Origin: JAXGTD01 sp040775095
Lineage (GTDB): Bacteria > Pseudomonadota > Gammaproteobacteria > Chromatiales > Chromatiaceae
Length of the DNA stretch: 47,165 nt
Assembly (NCBI GenBank): GCA_040775095.1
Contig: JAXGTD010000017.1
Span: 1-47,165, forward strand
Direction: 5' to 3'
Positions 1 through 7,592 of the stretch are shown one piece after another. The notes beneath the pieces were generated by a model, which made no database searches, was not told where the DNA came from, and saw only the letters and a list, made by a program, of their open reading frames with translations. Every line of letters starts with the position of its first letter. Positions within the stretch are counted from its first letter, which is position 1. The translations under genes were made by a program, and so were the position numbers.

Positions 1-83
1 AACATGACGCAATCTAACCCCGCCGCTGTCGATGACTTTGCTGACCCAGTATCGCACGGGGTGGCCCGCCGCCATTGTGAACA

Positions 84-632
84 TCATTCGTTGCGGGTAT
101 AGAAGATGCTCTTGCCCGGCGCGTCCTGCTCCGGGTCGTACTGCATCGGAAGACTATGGGCAATGCCCTTGTGGCAGTCGATACAGGTGAAGCCGGCCTC
201 TTCCGCATCCTGGTGGGCCTGGGCGCTGCGGAATTCCTGTTTTGTGTAATTCATGGAATCGAAGTCGTGGCAGTTGCGGCATTCGCGGGAGTCGGTGGAC
301 TTCATCGTGCGCCAGACGTTCTGCGCCAGGCGGAAGCGTTCGTGTTCGAACTTCTCCGGCGTGTCCACATCACCCATGAAGTGGTGATAGAGCTCGTTGC
401 TTGCCTGGATCTTGCGCACGACCTTGTGTACCCAGTCCTTGGGCACGTGGCAGTCCGGGCAGGTGGCGCGGACACCGGTGCGGTTGGTGTAATGGATCGT
501 GTCGGTATACTCCTGGTAGACATTCACCTGCATCTCGTGGCATGAGATGCAGAACTGTTCCCTGTTGGTGGCCTCCATGGCGGTATTGAAACCGCCTCAG
601 AAGACGATGCCGGCGAGGATCCCGACGGTCAC
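84..632 (-). pseudogene. napC: Disrupted NapC-type tetraheme cytochrome c (membrane quinol dehydrogenase)
   Basis: NapC/NirT proteins are membrane-anchored tetraheme cytochromes that pass electrons from quinol to NapAB. The surviving part keeps all four heme motifs (CISCH, CPDCH, CRNCH, CIDCH) and the ending CIDCHKGIAHSLP seen in NapC. Upstream, the reverse strand reads VTVGILAGIVF, then TGA (597-599), then GGFNTAMEATN. In NapC this position is normally Trp (FWGGFNT), so one TGG-to-TGA change interrupts the frame. Homology to the start of the anchor helix fades near 632, where a plus-strand transposase remnant begins, so the N-terminus is missing. The longest open stretch after the stop begins at the Met at 578 and would lack anchor and export signal. 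It follows napB on the same strand, separated by about 840 bp of insertion debris. A soluble product cannot be excluded, but as a quinol dehydrogenase it looks dead. Confidence 0.85.
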
Positions 633-812
633 CCGATCCTGCTGGCGTTTCTCGCCCACACATTGCTGGATCTGTACGATCAACGCTATCAGCACGTGCG
701 CTGGCAACTGTCGTCGCGGCGCACCTTCTTCGAACACCTGCGTGCGCTGACATTCTACTTCCCCTTCGATACCTGGGAGCACCCGTTCGACTCGATGATC
801 GATGCCCTTTAG
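621..812 (+). pseudogene. C-terminal remnant of a transposase
   Basis: The plus strand reads HPILLAFLAHTLLDLYD, then QRYQHVRWQL, RRTFFEHLRALTFYFPFD and a TAG at 810-812. From memory this resembles the conserved C-terminal end of DDE transposases that finish with an RRTFFEHLRALT-type segment and a short W-H tail. Only about 60 residues remain and no start or catalytic domain is visible. The fragment lies opposite to and directly against the napC remnant, so it probably marks the insertion or deletion that removed the napC N-terminus. The exact junction, somewhere in 615-640, cannot be fixed by eye because both reading frames look plausible there. Confidence 0.6.
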
Positions 813-871
813 CCCGCCCAACCACCGCCACGTCGCCGCGCTAGCAAGCGGTAGGGGCAAATATGGAATTG

Positions 872-997
872 CTGGACCAGGCCCAGCGCAACGACGCCGG
901 GTTCCACCGTCATCTCGGTCGTCACCAGGCGGTTGATGATCTGCACCAGTCCCAAACGCCGCGCAAAGTGGGCGACGATCGGCAGGTGATCGACTCG
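872..997 (-). pseudogene. N-terminal remnant of an IS1634/DUF4277-like transposase
   Basis: The minus strand encodes RVDHLPIVAHFARRLGLVQ, then IINRLVTTEMTVEPGVVALG. This resembles the DUF4277 N-terminal segment of IS1634-like transposases (a LDHLPIV..LGLV..IN...P.....GQ...L pattern, from memory). The open frame runs on to a stop at 809-811, but the residues after about 872 look like unrelated sequence. No catalytic domain follows. Orientation and family differ from the plus-strand remnant at 621-812, so two separate element scars sit here. The rest of 998-1472 shows no convincing gene; it holds a strong inverted repeat at 1324-1360. Confidence 0.5.
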
Positions 998-1323
998 GGC
1001 CGCTGAGACGCCGTGCGGCACATTCGGCCGCCGCGCACAAAATGGATCCGCCGTTGCTCCTCCCGCACCGAGAGCACCGGAAAAAATCAGTTGGGCGGAT
1101 CTCGATCGATCGGTCCGCCGACGCATAGCTTGATATGCGCAGGGCGGGCCGTCTAGTGCCGTGTTGTTGGAAAATACCCCCGCGTGAGGCGATGGGGGTG
1201 CGGAATGTAAGTCAGACCAACTCGTCTGTATAGCATTCCTCACAGCCATCCCTGGTGCAGACCCCTCCCCCAGGAGAGCGCTGGGGAGAATGGGATCGAA
1301 AGCAGACCCTTCCTTAGACACAT

Positions 1324-1360
1324 CTTCTAAACCATCCCCTTGAGGAGGATGGTTTAGAAG
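1324..1360. repeat. Perfect 14-bp inverted repeat (hairpin) downstream of napB
   Basis: CTTCTAAACCATCC (1324-1337) and its exact reverse complement GGATGGTTTAGAAG (1347-1360) flank a 9-base spacer, which can itself pair through CCT/AGG. There is no run of T on either side, so it is not a typical intrinsic terminator. It lies about 110 bp past the napB stop, inside the insertion debris. It could be an insertion-element end, a REP-like repeat or a protective 3' hairpin of the nap transcript. Confidence 0.6.
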
Positions 1361-1472
1361 GATTTCTGGTTCCTGGAGCGGGAGCCAAGGGCGGTCAGCG
1401 AAGTGCTGTCCATCTTCACAGTCTTGGTATAGCCGTCGCTACTGATCGCCGGACAAACTGCGCTCGAGATGC

Positions 1473-1943
1473 TCAGAAATCATTGCCCACGAGCAGATCG
1501 ACCTCGGCCTGGGGAACGTGACACTGTAGGCAGAAGTAACGTGTGCCGATAACCTTGGGCTTGACAGCCCCGGGCTCCCGTCGGAAGTCCACGTAGTGAC
1601 TCTTCGGCATCGCCGAAGGCTCATCCGCGTCCTTCTCCTCTCCCCAGAGATCCTGATCATCATGACACTTGAGGCATTTATTGCTCTTAAGGGTCATCAT
1701 TTTGGATTTGGCAATGCTGTGGGGGATGGCCGGTGGCGCATCGTCGAAGGCGGTCGGCAGTGTCGTGTTCGCATCGTCTGGATCGGTAGAGATATAGTCA
1801 AAGCTCACCGGATCGGGGGTATCGAAGACACTGGCACCCAGCCCGATCTCATCGTCCAACCAAGAGACGTCTCCTGCCGCGGTGGCGGTCCCACCCAAGA
1901 TGGCGCAGGCCAGAATGCATAGAGTGAATTGCACAGTCTTCAT
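1473..1943 (-). CDS. napB: NapB, diheme c-type cytochrome subunit of periplasmic nitrate reductase
   Basis: NapB is the small electron-transfer subunit that passes electrons to NapA in the periplasm. The 156-aa product has a Sec signal peptide (residues 1-23, ending ATAAG) and two heme-binding motifs, CLKCH at 90-94 and CLQCH at 138-142. It ends with HVPQAEVDLLVGNDF, the closing pattern of NapB. The start at 1943 is supported by AAGGAGA upstream and by a TGATG overlap with the napH stop, which suggests translational coupling. Length is normal for the family. It is the last intact gene of the nap operon, because the napC that follows is broken. Confidence 0.95.
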   Translation of the reverse strand: MKTVQFTLCILACAILGGTATAAGDVSWLDDEIGLGASVFDTPDPVSFDYISTDPDDANTTLPTAFDDAPPAIPHSIAKSKMMTLKSNKCLKCHDDQDLWGEEKDADEPSAMPKSHYVDFRREPGAVKPKVIGTRYFCLQCHVPQAEVDLLVGNDF

Positions 1944-2818
1944 CACGTGGTCTCCTTCGATGGTAGCGTAACCGAAGATCCGGCCTGTAAGCGCCAGCCG
2001 AATGCCAGGCTGCCCTTCGAGCATACCGGTATACAGCGACCGCAATTGGTACATTCGCCAGACAATACCTGTCCATCCTGGTTCAGGCGCTTGATGTTCA
2101 ACACCTGGGGCTCGGGACAAACAATCGCGCAGTCCCCGCAGCTATTGCAGCTCTCGCGATCGAACTTTACCCGCAGTTGAGCCGTATGCTCCGCGAGCAA
2201 TGAATAGAAGGCGCCCAAAGGGCAAAGATGGCCGCACCAGCCGTTCTTGAGCACCAACCAATCAAACAGGAACAGCCCCAATAGGGCAGTCCACCCCAGA
2301 CCGATACCGTAGAGTATCTCCCGGTGCATGGCGCCGATGGGACTTACCCATTCGAATGCCGGTAGCGCAATCACCATCGAAAGCAGGAGGGCAAGTCCCA
2401 AGACCGTGTAACGTAGGCTTCTCGGAATCGAGAACAGGTTCTTGCGCCAGGTCTTTCGATGGAGCCATCCAGCGAGATCCGTCACCATGTTGACCGGGCA
2501 GACCCAGGCACACCATACCCTGCCCCCCACCACCAGAAAGAACGCCAAGACGAGGCCAACGCCCAACAGCGCCTCGGGCTCTGGGAGGTGACCGGCGAGC
2601 AGTATCTGCAAGGTGGCGAAGGGGTCGGCCAACGGTATCTGTCCAAGGAACTTCGAGGAGCTCAGATTTCCGGAGAGGATTGGCTGCCCGAACAGCACCC
2701 AACCCCAATGTAGGGTACCGAAGAACAATAGGAGGGTCCCGATCTGCACGATCCGGCGAAGAATCAGATAGCGCCAACTCCACAACCTACTCACGGTGAT
2801 GTCTTCCCAATTTCGCAA
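1943..2818 (-). CDS. napH: NapH, membrane ferredoxin-type quinol dehydrogenase subunit
   Basis: NapH is the membrane half of the NapGH complex, which oxidises quinol and passes electrons toward NapAB. The 291-aa protein has about four hydrophobic helices: one near residues 20-45, one over the segment before GGRVWCAWVCPVNM, and two in the middle. It carries CxxxCP signatures (CAWVCP, CGHLCP) and two C-terminal 4Fe-4S ligand sets (CNSCGDCAIVCP and CTNCGRCIPVC). It overlaps napB by one base and follows napG by 23 bp. With NapC disrupted, NapGH is the only nap-encoded quinol oxidising route visible here. Confidence 0.95.
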   Translation of the reverse strand: MRNWEDITVSRLWSWRYLILRRIVQIGTLLLFFGTLHWGWVLFGQPILSGNLSSSKFLGQIPLADPFATLQILLAGHLPEPEALLGVGLVLAFFLVVGGRVWCAWVCPVNMVTDLAGWLHRKTWRKNLFSIPRSLRYTVLGLALLLSMVIALPAFEWVSPIGAMHREILYGIGLGWTALLGLFLFDWLVLKNGWCGHLCPLGAFYSLLAEHTAQLRVKFDRESCNSCGDCAIVCPEPQVLNIKRLNQDGQVLSGECTNCGRCIPVCSKGSLAFGWRLQAGSSVTLPSKETT

Positions 2819-2841
2819 GGGGCACTCTTTCGCACCACTGC

Positions 2842-3600
2842 CTACTCATTCAGATAGTCCAAACCAGGAACCTTCCCCGGGTCCTGGGTATCGTCCACGG
2901 TCGGCTGCTGGGTTTCGAACGCCTCTCCGTCACCTGGGGCCGCGGCCTGGTGCTTCCAGCCAAACCGGTAGTGGTCGCCGACCTTCCCTTGAATCAAATA
3001 GGCGGGCATGACACGGATCGCCGCGAGTTCGGTTGGGCAAGCGTTCTCGCAGATGCCGCAGCCCGTGCAGTCGCCACTGTGGACCACCGGCAGCAGCATG
3101 GCGTGCTTGCTCAATCCGCGACGCCGCGTCTCCACGGTAATTGCCTTTTCTCTCAGTGGGCAGACCCGGTAGCAGATCTCGCACCGCAATCCCTGCCAGG
3201 ACAAGCAGTGCTCCGTATCGATAAAGGCCAAACCCATCCGCGATTGCATAACATCCTCGAGCGCCGGGTCCAAGGCGCCGGTGGGGCACGCCTCTTGGCA
3301 TGGGATGTCATGACAGAGATAGCAAGGGATCTGTCGCGGCTCGAAGTAAGGCGTACCCATGGGGGCGTCGTCGGCCACGGCTGCGAGCTTTAGGGTGTCA
3401 TAGGGACAAGCACCCACGCACCGACCGCACTTGATGCAAAGTGCGTTGAAGTCCCGTTCCGCTAAGGCCCCCGGAGGGCGCAGGGCCAAGGGCGCGGCCC
3501 GTGCATTTTGCAGCACCAAATAGGACCACAGCATCCCTCCACTGGCTGCTAGCGCCCCCCCTTGGATCGTCTTCTCTATGAAACCGCGTCGTGTAGACAT
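2842..3600 (-). CDS. napG: NapG, periplasmic iron-sulfur protein with four 4Fe-4S motifs
   Basis: NapG is the periplasmic partner of NapH in quinol-to-NapAB electron transfer. From the chosen ATG at 3600 the product is 252 aa and begins MSTRRGFIEK, a twin-arginine-like signal followed by a hydrophobic stretch to about residue 35. Four clusters of cysteines follow: CIKCGRCVGACP (55-66), CYLCHDIPCQEACP (93-106), CEICYRVCP (140-148) and CTGCGICENACP (178-189). The frame stays open up to 3663, but the Tat-like motif is placed correctly only from 3600. The ribosome-binding site is weak. A 152-bp gap separates it from napA. Confidence 0.93.
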   Translation of the reverse strand: MSTRRGFIEKTIQGGALAASGGMLWSYLVLQNARAAPLALRPPGALAERDFNALCIKCGRCVGACPYDTLKLAAVADDAPMGTPYFEPRQIPCYLCHDIPCQEACPTGALDPALEDVMQSRMGLAFIDTEHCLSWQGLRCEICYRVCPLREKAITVETRRRGLSKHAMLLPVVHSGDCTGCGICENACPTELAAIRVMPAYLIQGKVGDHYRFGWKHQAAAPGDGEAFETQQPTVDDTQDPGKVPGLDYLNE

Positions 3601-3752
3601 TGGGATTGAAAGGAAGCGAAAGAGTGAACCGACCGCAATTGGAGAGCCTCCAGCTCGGCCCAAAGGCCATCAACAGCCCCGAGACCAACCGGAGAGAGAC
3701 CTGCGCCCTTCGAGGTGGCCCAGGCGCTCACCGGGACCACGCGCGATCCCAC

Positions 3753-6494
3753 CTAGACCTTGTAGATCTTCACCGCCGCCTTCTTAAAATCCCCCTCCTT
3801 TGAGATCGGGCAAGTGGCGTCAATGCACAGCTTATTGACGAAGACCGACTCGTCGAAGAATGCCATGAACGTGTAGCCCTTCGGTGGGCGGTTACGCCCT
3901 TGGGTCTCGATCACTGCCTTGATCTTTCCACGCCGAGACTCGATCCACACTGGATCCTGGCGCTTGAGCCCACGTTGAGCGGCGTCCGCCTCATTCATGT
4001 CGAGGACCGCGAAGGGCATCGCACGATGCAGCTCCGGAACCCGCCGGGTCATGGTTCCCGTGTGCCAGTGCTCCAGGATCCGACCGGTGCAGAGCCACAG
4101 ATCGTAGTTCGCGTCAGGCGATTCCACGGATGCCGCATAGGGGCGGAAGAAGATCTTCGCCTTACCGGGGAACTGAGTCTTTTCCTCCGTGGTCGGGCCA
4201 TCTAGATTGCCGCTCGGCAGCTCTTTCATGGCGCCGCCATAGAACTCGAAGTCTCCGGTCTTGACGTAGGGGTCATACTTGGCATTAAAGCGCCAAAGGG
4301 TCTCTTTGCCGTCCACCACAGGCCAGCGCAAGCCCCGCACGTCGTCCGCGTGATAAACGTCGAAGGGCGCCTGGTCGTGATGATGACCTCGGCCGAAGCC
4401 CGCATGCTCCTCGAACAATGCCTTCTCAACAAACCAATCGACTCCCAAGTGCTTGACCGTGTGGTTCTCGTGTCCCTTCGCGATGGGGTCGGGCCAGGCG
4501 TATTCCCTGCTCTCGGGGGTATCGAACAGTGCCTCGTAGAGGGTCATCTCGGGTTTGTAGCCAAGATCCGCGGCGGCCGCCAGGACATCGGGTAGCTCGC
4601 CATCCTCGAATCCCTCGTCCTTAAGACCTGCAATGGCCTGATCCTTCCATACGTCCCCCAACGTAAAGCGCTTGGAGAACTCGAGGATCTGCCAGACATC
4701 GCTGCGTGCCTCGCCAGGCGGGGCCACCTGCTCCCGCCACACCTGGGTCCGGCGCTCGGCGTTACCGTAGCCGCCCCATTTCTCGAAGATCATGGCGGAG
4801 GGAAGGATCAGATCCGCAACCTTTGCAGAGACGCTCGGGTAGGCATCGGAGACGACCACGAAGTTGTCCATCTCACGGGCCGCCTTAAGATAGTGATTGG
4901 CGTTGGCGACATGCTGGAAGGGGTTATTGACCTGCACCCAGACCCAGGAGATGTTGCCATCCTCCAGGTCCCGCATGATCTTAGTGATATGGCTACCGGG
5001 CTTCGGGTTCAGGGTCTTGGCCGGAAGACGCCAACCCTTCTCCGCCACGGCGCGGTGCTTGGGATTGTTGACAACCATGTCGGCCGGCAACCGGTGACTG
5101 AAGGTGCCCACCTCACGCGCCGTGCCGCAGGCGGAGGGCTGACCGGTCAGCGAAAAGGGGCTGTTGCCTGGTTCAGCGATCTTGCCCAGGAGCAGATGTA
5201 CGCTGTAGATCTGCTCGTTGACCGCGGTCCCCCGTACATGCTGATTGAACCCCATGGTCCAAAAGCTGACGATCTTGCGGTCCTCTATATAGAGGTCCGC
5301 CAATTGCTCCAGCTTGGCCTTGAACGCCTCGAGTGGCTCGTCCACGTCGCCCTTGACCAACTCCGCCACGAAATCGAGCGTGTAGGGCTCCACCCCCTTC
5401 CGGAAGTCCTCGAATTCGATCAACCAGTGCTTTCCAGCGGTGGCTGCGTTCGCCTGCTTGACCGTATGGACCTGTCCCGGATCCTTGCCGAGCCCGATCG
5501 CCTCTTCCCGGGTCAGGGTCACCTCCAGCTCCTTTGCCTGGATGTCCTTCTCGGCCTCGAATGCAAACTTATCGGTCGGTCGCATCCCATAACCGATATC
5601 CGTGGGTCCCGCGCAGAAGACGCAGTGCTGGTCCACGAAGGCCTGATTCACCGCGCCACGGCGGATGATCTCCCGGGCGAGATAGTTGAGGAGCGCCATG
5701 TCCGTATTGGGCTTGATGATGATCTCAAGATCGGAACCCTCCGATGACATATTCTGGTAGGTCGTGATATTGACGACCCTCATGTCCGGGTGTCCCAGGC
5801 GACGATCGATGATCCTCTGCCAGAGCACTGGATGGGCCTCCGCCATATTGGCGCCCCAGAGCACCACGGTGTCCGTGTACTCGATATCATCGTAGTTCCC
5901 GGCGGGCTCGTCGACTCCGAAGACCTGCATGAAGGCTGCGACGGCTGATGCCATGCAGTTGCGGGCATTGGGGTCAATGTTGTTGCTGCGGAAGCCAGCC
6001 TTCATCAGTTTGTTCATGGCGTAGCCTTCCTGGATCGTCCACTGACCGGAGCCAATGACGCCGACCCCTGCAGGCCCTTTGTTCTCATAGGCCTTCCGGA
6101 ACTGCATGGCCATCTCGTCGAAGGCTTGGTCCCAGGTCACCGGCGTGAATCGCCCCTTCTTGTCGAACTTACCGTCAGTCATTCGCATCAAAGGCTGGGT
6201 CAAGCGGTCCTTGCCATAGAGGATCTTGCTATTGAAATACCCCTTGATACAGTTCAGTCCGCGATTCACCGGTGCGTCTGGGTCTCCCTTTGTGGCAACG
6301 ATCTTCCCCTCGTGGGTGGCAATCTGGATTCCACATCCGGTCCCGCAGAATCGGCAAACACCCTTGTCCCATCGCCACCCCCTTTCCGACTCGGCGATCG
6401 CGGCGCTTGCGCTCCGGCTGATTGGGATTCCGACGGCTAGCGCGGTGGCGGCGGCGACGCCGGATTTCAGGAATGAGCGGCGGCTGAGTTCCAT
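3753..6494 (-). CDS. napA: NapA, catalytic molybdopterin subunit of periplasmic nitrate reductase
   Basis: NapA reduces nitrate to nitrite in the periplasm using bis-MGD molybdenum and one 4Fe-4S cluster. From the ATG at 6494 (preceded by CCGGAGGAACT) the protein is 913 aa. It starts MELSRRSFLKSG, a classic Tat signal. The cluster ligands are C47, C50, C54 and C82, and the likely Mo-ligand is C180 in NARNCMASA, so this is a Cys-type nitrate reductase rather than a Ser- or SeCys-type relative. It is longer than the roughly 830 aa of enterobacterial NapA. Extra sequence is clear around residues 290-365, with FEDFRKGVEPYTLDFVAE after it. From memory this arrangement resembles the long NapA of epsilonproteobacteria. 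The napA-G-H-B order also matches that lineage. Confidence 0.96.
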   Translation of the reverse strand: MELSRRSFLKSGVAAATALAVGIPISRSASAAIAESERGWRWDKGVCRFCGTGCGIQIATHEGKIVATKGDPDAPVNRGLNCIKGYFNSKILYGKDRLTQPLMRMTDGKFDKKGRFTPVTWDQAFDEMAMQFRKAYENKGPAGVGVIGSGQWTIQEGYAMNKLMKAGFRSNNIDPNARNCMASAVAAFMQVFGVDEPAGNYDDIEYTDTVVLWGANMAEAHPVLWQRIIDRRLGHPDMRVVNITTYQNMSSEGSDLEIIIKPNTDMALLNYLAREIIRRGAVNQAFVDQHCVFCAGPTDIGYGMRPTDKFAFEAEKDIQAKELEVTLTREEAIGLGKDPGQVHTVKQANAATAGKHWLIEFEDFRKGVEPYTLDFVAELVKGDVDEPLEAFKAKLEQLADLYIEDRKIVSFWTMGFNQHVRGTAVNEQIYSVHLLLGKIAEPGNSPFSLTGQPSACGTAREVGTFSHRLPADMVVNNPKHRAVAEKGWRLPAKTLNPKPGSHITKIMRDLEDGNISWVWVQVNNPFQHVANANHYLKAAREMDNFVVVSDAYPSVSAKVADLILPSAMIFEKWGGYGNAERRTQVWREQVAPPGEARSDVWQILEFSKRFTLGDVWKDQAIAGLKDEGFEDGELPDVLAAAADLGYKPEMTLYEALFDTPESREYAWPDPIAKGHENHTVKHLGVDWFVEKALFEEHAGFGRGHHHDQAPFDVYHADDVRGLRWPVVDGKETLWRFNAKYDPYVKTGDFEFYGGAMKELPSGNLDGPTTEEKTQFPGKAKIFFRPYAASVESPDANYDLWLCTGRILEHWHTGTMTRRVPELHRAMPFAVLDMNEADAAQRGLKRQDPVWIESRRGKIKAVIETQGRNRPPKGYTFMAFFDESVFVNKLCIDATCPISKEGDFKKAAVKIYKV

Positions 6495-6546
6495 AGTTCC
6501 TCCGGAAGCTAATTTGAATTCTTTGTGGTTGGGACGGGCGGCCAAG

Positions 6547-6837
6547 CTACCTGGCGCGCTCAGGGGGATCTAACACGTCTGGGACGGCCACCCATTCGGG
6601 TGGTGTTTCGTCAAAGACGTGGTACACCATTTCGGCCAGCATCACGCCTTTGAGGGACTTGATGCGACTGAGCGCGGCGACTTCCGCGTCGACCGATTCG
6701 GCCTCCTGCACGACCACGATACGACCGGTATGGTGTTCGACGTGGTGGACCTCGACCCCGGGCAGCTCGTTGAGCATGACCTGGGCCTCCTCCACCTGGG
6801 GCGGCGGGACGACAACCAAAATTCCGGAGATATTCAT
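6547..6837 (-). CDS. napD: NapD, maturation chaperone for NapA (intact copy)
   Basis: NapD binds the NapA Tat signal during cofactor insertion. The 96-aa product starts MNISGILVVVPPPQVEEAQ and continues LNELPGVEVHHVEHHTGRIVVV, the small ferredoxin-like NapD pattern. The ATG at 6837 is preferred to the TTG one codon earlier; the ribosome-binding site is weak. It ends 52 bp before napA. A second, frameshifted NapD-like gene lies just upstream, so this copy may now carry the chaperone function alone. It is divergent in its first residues from the usual SICSVVVH start, so it may come from a separate NapD lineage. Confidence 0.82.
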   Translation of the reverse strand: MNISGILVVVPPPQVEEAQVMLNELPGVEVHHVEHHTGRIVVVQEAESVDAEVAALSRIKSLKGVMLAEMVYHVFDETPPEWVAVPDVLDPPERAR

Positions 6838-6978
6838 CAATATAGAGGTATCGAGCTAATGTGCTAGGCGCAACAAGGCTAGCATCAGCAAAAGGCCAGT
6901 GTAAGGTGGACCTGAAACGCGCGGTTGAATGATCGAGATCGACGACGGGACCGAACCAGGCCGGCCCCACGGGGCGAG

Positions 6979-7242
6979 CGCTAACCGATCGGCCGGTCCC
7001 CGATGTCGTCGCCGCCGAAGTGGTAAACCAGCACCGTGTTGATGACGCCTGGTATCCGATTCAGCGCCCCCAAGCGTGTCGGCGGCCAAGGCATCGGGGG
7101 TGTCCTCGATGGTGACGACCAGCTTGTCCTGCGCGGCACCGGCATGGACCTCGACACCAGAGAGTCCGGCCAGACGGCCGGCGACCGCGGACCCGTTGCC
7201 CGGTCGAGTGTGCACGACGCAGCTGCAGATGTTATCGCTCAT
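6979..7242 (-). pseudogene. napD: NapD-like chaperone gene with a single-base frameshift
   Basis: The frame from the ATG at 7242 reads MSDNICSCVVHTRPGNGSAV, then LVVTIEDTPDALAADTLG, which is canonical NapD. After a run of five G (plus-strand C at 7067-7071) the frame departs. Removing one G restores ALNRIPGVINTVLVYHFGG followed by DDIGDRPIG and a TAG at 6979-6981, the expected NapD end. The cause is therefore a +1 change in a homopolymer, either a true mutation or a base-calling error. It is the first gene after the nap promoter region and is followed 141 bp later by a second, intact napD. If the frame is really intact, this locus has two NapD chaperones. Confidence 0.85.
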
Positions 7243-7273
7243 GCAAAATCGCCTCGCTGTCCTGCGCCTTCGG

Positions 7274-7297
7274 GAGACGCTGATTGGGTGCGTTTCC
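7274..7297. repeat. 24-bp dispersed repeat, copy 1
   Basis: GAGACGCTGATT, GGG, then TGCGTTTCC occurs here and again at 42485-42508 with two base changes (GGG versus CAG), same orientation. The core has overlapping dyads (ACGC/GCGT). The copy lies in the leader between the nap promoter and the first napD, just upstream of its start. Its role is unknown. Confidence 0.6.
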
Positions 7298-7425
7298 CGA
7301 GCTGGCCATGGACGGGTCCGATGTCCGGTCACCCAAGTGACTGAACACGGAGCGAATCGGAAACCATTTTTCGGTTCACGAGCTGATCCAAAGCCAGGGC
7401 GGCGTTCGATCAGTGTCGCGATAAA

Positions 7426-7431
7426 TTGATA
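7426..7431 (-). promoter_or_regulatory. Candidate -10 element of the nap promoter
   Basis: On the minus strand the hexamer TATCAA lies where a -10 box would be if the FNR-type site at 7454-7467 is centred at -41.5, the usual class II activator position. The spacing is read directly; the promoter assignment is inference. Confidence 0.45.
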
Positions 7432-7453
7432 CCCTCAAGGCGGCTTCGGCTTC

Positions 7454-7467
7454 TTGATCCGCATCAA
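7454..7467. promoter_or_regulatory. Perfect FNR/DNR-type operator upstream of nap
   Basis: TTGATCCGCATCAA is an exact match to the FNR/DNR consensus TTGAT-N4-ATCAA. It lies about 210 bp upstream of the first napD and about 125 bp past the end of a Crp/Fnr regulator gene whose recognition helix carries the E..SR residues that read TTGAT half-sites. The nap operon is therefore probably activated under low oxygen or NO. Confidence 0.88.
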
Positions 7468-7492
7468 GAACGGCCCACGACAGCACGATCAA

Positions 7493-7506
7493 TTGATGGA
7501 GGTCAA
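7493..7506. promoter_or_regulatory. Second, imperfect FNR/DNR-like site
   Basis: TTGATGGAGGTCAA matches the FNR consensus except for one base in the second half-site. It is overlapped by two copies of the palindrome TCAATTGA (7489-7496 and 7503-7510). Its centre is 39 bp upstream of the perfect site, close to four helical turns, so a second dimer could bind on nearly the same face. Aside from these sites and the 24-bp repeat I see nothing else in 7243-7592. Confidence 0.5.
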
Positions 7507-7592
7507 TTGAACCGCTTTTCGCGGCAAGCCGGCACCCCATGCGCCCTGCCACCGGAGCTGGAACCTGGACGGCCCCTTGGCAATTCGTGGGG

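Noticed and set aside
4..102. Short plus-strand frame starting MTQSNPAAVDDFADPVS at the window edge
   Set aside because: Only 32 codons, overlaps the napC 3' end, no ribosome site and no recognised family.
597..1321. Long minus-strand frames suggesting one intact gene across the insertion debris
   Set aside because: Only short parts (napC anchor piece, DUF4277-like piece) resemble proteins; the rest is composition noise joined by chance.
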